Source of the DNA: Actinomycetes bacterium
Lineage (GTDB): Bacteria; Actinomycetota; Actinomycetes; Nanopelagicales; Nanopelagicaceae
Direction: 5' to 3'
NCBI GenBank assembly: GCA_947383695.1
Contig: OX376642.1
Location: 62,001 to 126,000, forward strand
Length of the DNA stretch: 64,000 nt
The position numbers and the translations under genes are program-made. Under the pieces are notes generated by a model, which saw only the letters and a list, made by a program, of their open reading frames with translations, searched no databases and was not told the origin of the DNA. Shown here one piece after another: positions 60,795-64,000 of this stretch; the stretch's first letter is position 1, and each line of letters starts with the position of its first letter.

Positions 60795-61560
60795 TCGGAT
60801 TTACTCTGTGATTTGGCACCATCGTTACAGGAAAACTTAAATCCTCTAAGAACTGCATCATGATTGCAATGAATAGATCTGGCTTTTCCTTAACCAAAGC
60901 ATGTGATGTTCCAGGAAGAACCGCTAACTGACCCAACGCTAAGGCTTCATATAGCTCTTGAGTGTGCTTCAAGGTAACCATGTCATCATCACCTGAAACA
61001 ACTAGTACTGGGCACTGAATTTGCGCCAACTGCTGCTTAGAAATATCAGGCTCTGTATCCCAAATTTTGAACATGCGAGTTACCTTTTCCAGCAAGGTAT
61101 GTGGCTCATCAGGAGAGATCAATGTGTACTCAGCTAAATCATCCTCTGAAACAGATGGTTCACCCATCACGTAATCAACACCTGAGTAATGGAAGTTTCC
61201 ACCGATGGAAATAACTGATTTCACTAAATCGGGACGCTGAATTGCGACCAACAAAGCAATAATTGCACCATCTGAGTATCCGATTAAATGTGCGGGCTCT
61301 TTAACAATTGTTTCTAAATATGCAATCGCTTCTCGGGTTTGAAACTCAAAGTGCAAGCTTCCGTGACGGTCAGCGGTAAAGCCATGCGCAGTGCGGTCGT
61401 AACCAAAGACATGAAAATCATCTTCAAGTGCAGGAACTAACAAGTAATCCCAGCTAGAGGTTTTACTTAAACCACCGTGGAGCAAAACAACCGCTTCGCC
61501 ATCATTTTCCCACTCGTAGCAGTACAGATCGTGGCCATCTATCTTTACATACTCAGGCAT
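60775..61560 (-). CDS. Alpha/beta hydrolase
   Basis: A 261-residue alpha/beta-fold hydrolase. The oxyanion segment LLHGGLSKTSSWDYL is near residue 27, the nucleophile elbow HLIGYSDGAII near residue 95, the acid VVSGDDDMVT near 195 and the catalytic histidine GTSHALV near 220. It resembles small-molecule esterases and epoxide-hydrolase relatives without a specific match. The start shares bases with the ndh stop (TAATG), so the two genes form an operon. Confidence 0.87.
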   Translation of the reverse strand: MPEYVKIDGHDLYCYEWENDGEAVVLLHGGLSKTSSWDYLLVPALEDDFHVFGYDRTAHGFTADRHGSLHFEFQTREAIAYLETIVKEPAHLIGYSDGAIIALLVAIQRPDLVKSVISIGGNFHYSGVDYVMGEPSVSEDDLAEYTLISPDEPHTLLEKVTRMFKIWDTEPDISKQQLAQIQCPVLVVSGDDDMVTLKHTQELYEALALGQLAVLPGTSHALVKEKPDLFIAIMMQFLEDLSFPVTMVPNHRVNPISTQPE

Positions 61561-62795
61561 TACAAAGAGTCCATGATGTGACGGTTGCCGCGATCAAAGG
61601 TTAAGTAGTTCCAGGTCCAGTCAGCCATGGTGCCAATTTTATTACGGCCGCCCAATAAATAGAACAAGTGCAACCACAACCATGCATACCAAGCAGGAAT
61701 TCCAACTAGGCGAAGCTTCTTAACTTCAACTATTGCTTTGTGGCGACCAATCGTGGCCATAGAACCTTTATCGATGTACTTAAATGGTTTTAACTCTTGC
61801 CCTGCAGCTAAACGCTTTATTTGTTTTGCAACGTGACGCGCTTGCTGCATTGCGACAGGTGCAACCATCGGCATCATTCGGCCATTTTCTCCAACCAGGC
61901 CAGCGATATCTCCAATCGCAAAGATGTGTGGGTAATGCTTTACCTGCAAGGTTTGATCGACATCGATGCGAGTGTTTACAAGAGGTAGATTCAATAAGGC
62001 ACCTGCTGGTTCACCTTGAACACCAGCTGCCCAAATTGTGACCTCAGATGGCAAGCTGCTTCCATCCTTCATCTCGATCTTGCGTGGCTTAATCGCTTGC
62101 ACCGCGGTATTTACATGAACAGTTACGCCAAGCTTTTCTAAATCCTTTTGACCATGTGCAGAAAGCTTCTCTGAAAACATTGGCAGAATTCGAGGACCTG
62201 CTTCAATTAAATTAATTTTAATGTGCGCTGCAGCATGTGCTTGATCATGCTTCAAAGGCCCACGAACTAGCTCAGCAAAGGCTCCGGCCATTTCTACTCC
62301 GGTGGGACCACCACCAACAACAGAGATTGAAAAGATTGTGTCATCTTCAAAGCGACATAAATCTTCAAAGCGGCGCAAAACTTCGGCACGGATGGTTAGC
62401 GCCTCATTAACGCTCTTCATTCCCAATGCATGTTCTGTAACACCTGGAACACCAAAATCTGCCGTTGCAGAACCAAGGGCCACAATTAAGTAATCAAACT
62501 CAAGAACTTCGCTGCTGTCTAATTTGATCGTATTGTTTTTGTGGTCAACAGAAATTGGAGAACCCATGCGAAATTGGATTCCTGTTTTGCGAAGGGCTCC
62601 GCGAATTGGGTGAGCAACGTGATCTGCTGCAAGCCCTGCCGTTGATACCTGATACAGCAATGGCAAAAAAGTTTGAAAGTTGTGGCGATCGACCAAGGTC
62701 ACATGAGCATCGTTGACCAATGCGCGTGCTGCCGTAAGTCCACCAAAGCCGGCACCCAGAATTACTACACGTGGCTTCTGAGGTGTCTTTTGCAT
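61560..62795 (-). CDS. ndh: Type II NADH dehydrogenase (NDH-2)
   Basis: A 411-residue membrane-associated flavoprotein that moves electrons from NADH to quinone without pumping protons. FAD site VVILGAGFGGLTAARAL at the N-terminus, NADH site FSISVVGGGPTGVEMAGAF near residue 160 and the second FAD segment HIFAIGDIAGLVG near 290 are clear. The C-terminal amphipathic/hydrophobic part (WYAWLWLHLFYLLGG) should attach it to the membrane. TAGACT ends six bases before the ATG. Divergent from the SDR gene, with overlapping -10 elements. Confidence 0.93.
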   Translation of the reverse strand: MQKTPQKPRVVILGAGFGGLTAARALVNDAHVTLVDRHNFQTFLPLLYQVSTAGLAADHVAHPIRGALRKTGIQFRMGSPISVDHKNNTIKLDSSEVLEFDYLIVALGSATADFGVPGVTEHALGMKSVNEALTIRAEVLRRFEDLCRFEDDTIFSISVVGGGPTGVEMAGAFAELVRGPLKHDQAHAAAHIKINLIEAGPRILPMFSEKLSAHGQKDLEKLGVTVHVNTAVQAIKPRKIEMKDGSSLPSEVTIWAAGVQGEPAGALLNLPLVNTRIDVDQTLQVKHYPHIFAIGDIAGLVGENGRMMPMVAPVAMQQARHVAKQIKRLAAGQELKPFKYIDKGSMATIGRHKAIVEVKKLRLVGIPAWYAWLWLHLFYLLGGRNKIGTMADWTWNYLTFDRGNRHIMDSL

Positions 62796-62818
62796 GGGTT
62801 AAGTCTAGGCTTCACAGC

Positions 62819-64000
62819 ATGAACTCGCCTATCGGACACCGTAAGTACCTCGTCACAGGGGCATCGGGATATGTGGGTGGTCGTTTAGTGCGCGCTCTTG
62901 TTGATGAGAAGGATGATGTTCGAATTTTAGTGCGCGATAAAAACAAGATCATGGGTCAACCATGGGCAACGCAGGTAGATATTTGCGAAGGCAGTGCTGA
63001 AAATTTCGCAGATCTGCAAAGAGCTCTGGAAGGTATTCATACAGCTTTTTACCTACTGCACTCAATTAACTTGGGTCCTCACTTTGATGAGATTGAAAGT
63101 GAAATGGCTCGCAACTTTGCAAAGGCGGCTGAACTTGCCGGTGTTTCTCAAATCATTTACTTGGGTGGAATCGCCAATGATGCAAATATCAGTAAGCACC
63201 TTGCATCCCGTGCGATGACGGGTGAGTCACTTGCAACAACATCGGTACCTGTTTTAGAGCTTCGCGCCGGAATCATTATCGGTTCAGGCTCTGCCAGCTT
63301 TGAGATGTTGCGTCACTTAACCCACCGTCTGCCGATTATGACAACACCTAAGTGGGTTATGAATAAAACACATCCAATTGCGATCCGCGATGTTTTGTAT
63401 TACCTCAAGGCCACGGCTCGTTTAGAAACTCCTGTCAATAAAGTTTTTGATATCGGTGGTCCAGAAGTTCTGTCCTACGCCGACATGATGCAAAAGTTTG
63501 CAAAACTATCTGGTTTGAAGAAGCGTTGGATTATCAGAGTTCCAGTTTTAACCCCAGGACTATCTAGTTTGTGGATCGGTTTAGTTACACCTGTTCCAAC
63601 CGCGTTGGCACGTCCGCTAGTTGGATCACTGATTAGTGAAGTTGTTGCAGATCCTGCAAAAAGTATTGATGCGCTTATTCCAAAGCCTGCAGAAGGCTTG
63701 ATTGATGTTGAAAATGCAATCCAGTTGGCACTTTCTAAGATCACGACGCACAACGTTGAAACACGGTGGTCTGATGCGACGATGCCAACTGCGCCGTGGC
63801 AAAAGGCGCAAGGAGACCCTGATTGGGCGGGCGAAATGGTGTTGCGTGATCGACGTGAACGCATTACCGATGTTTCCGCAGAAAAGGTGTGGCGACAGGT
63901 AGAACGAATCGGTGGCGACAATGGTTGGTTTGGTTCAGATTTATTGTGGTGGGCCCGCGGAGTATTGGATCGCTTCTTAGTTGGTGGAGTTGGTTTACGT
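62819..64000 (+). CDS. NAD(P)-binding SDR/DUF2867 protein, N-terminal 394 codons (cut by window end)
   Basis: The gene runs off the right edge, still open. The N-terminal roughly 290 residues are an atypical short-chain dehydrogenase (YLVTGASGYVGGRLVRAL, then YLLHSIN and VLELRAGIIIGSGS). From about residue 330 a second domain begins (RRERITDVSAEKVWRQVERI), typical of DUF2867 proteins fused to such SDRs. The family is found in actinobacteria and its substrate is unknown. TAGGCT lies seven bases before the ATG and overlaps the ndh -10 on the other strand. Confidence 0.88.
   Translation, partial: MNSPIGHRKYLVTGASGYVGGRLVRALVDEKDDVRILVRDKNKIMGQPWATQVDICEGSAENFADLQRALEGIHTAFYLLHSINLGPHFDEIESEMARNFAKAAELAGVSQIIYLGGIANDANISKHLASRAMTGESLATTSVPVLELRAGIIIGSGSASFEMLRHLTHRLPIMTTPKWVMNKTHPIAIRDVLYYLKATARLETPVNKVFDIGGPEVLSYADMMQKFAKLSGLKKRWIIRVPVLTPGLSSLWIGLVTPVPTALARPLVGSLISEVVADPAKSIDALIPKPAEGLIDVENAIQLALSKITTHNVETRWSDATMPTAPWQKAQGDPDWAGEMVLRDRRERITDVSAEKVWRQVERIGGDNGWFGSDLLWWARGVLDRFLVGGVGLR

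Overview
The window looks like a chromosome segment of a streamlined, fairly low-GC actinobacterium. The actinobacterial marks are mycothiol genes (mshA, mshD), GlnR, CarD beside an LpqE-like lipoprotein, an ispF-cysS-rlmB run, and ppk next to a MutT1-type Nudix/phosphatase fusion. Gene order from mshD/glnR through fur, ygfZ, mshA, gpm, carD, ispD/ispF, cysS and rlmB follows what I recall of Streptomyces and Mycobacterium. Tiny intergenic gaps, 4-bp ATGA overlaps and many apparently leaderless genes suggest a freshwater acI/Nanopelagicales-type organism (inference; no rRNA is present to confirm).

Region 1 (1-11340) and region 3 (13661-21382) are AT-rich surface-glycan loci. They hold dTDP-sugar genes (rfbB, rfbA, a WecE-type transaminase), a complete four-gene set for UDP-2,3-diacetamido-glucuronate (wbpA/B/E/D-like), glycosyltransferases, a WbqC-like protein, a Wzx-like flippase, a FlaA1/CapD-like dehydratase, an O-antigen-ligase/polymerase-like protein, a PIG-L deacetylase and an unexpected LpxD-like acyltransferase. 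Between them (11341-13664) sit tRNA-Phe, tRNA-Asp, tRNA-Glu, a SIMPL-domain protein and sua5.

Region 4 (21410-27962) holds tRNA-Lys, a LacI-type regulator, a LuxR-type regulator with perfect palindromes over its start, an ECF-like sigma factor carrying a transmembrane helix and a predicted extracellular C-terminal domain, and a large secreted Ig-like surface protein behind a strongly structured 5' leader. Region 5 (28043-33568) is a flavin electron-transfer set (ferric-reductase-like protein, FMN-binding protein, ApbE) followed by a secreted metalloprotease. Region 6 (33565-38045) is sugar and amine metabolism.

Region 7 (38031-53081) is the conserved actinobacterial core: glnR-mshD, a thioredoxin, a 23-codon leader-peptide candidate ahead of a DUF4395 protein, fur, ygfZ, a nitrobindin-like protein, asparaginase, mshA, gpm, lpqE-like, carD, isoprenoid genes, cysS and rlmB. 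Here a minus-strand pair (a DXR-II/DRL-like oxidoreductase plus ispD) sits between a degenerate IspD-like gene and ispF, which suggests replacement of MEP-pathway steps. Region 8 (53087-64000) has lacZ, ppk, mutT1, ppx, tRNA-Thr, a beta-carbonic anhydrase, an alpha/beta hydrolase, ndh and a truncated SDR gene.

Across the window at least sixteen genes have a TANNNT hexamer ending exactly six bases before the start codon, the signature expected of leaderless transcripts. This helped choose several starts.
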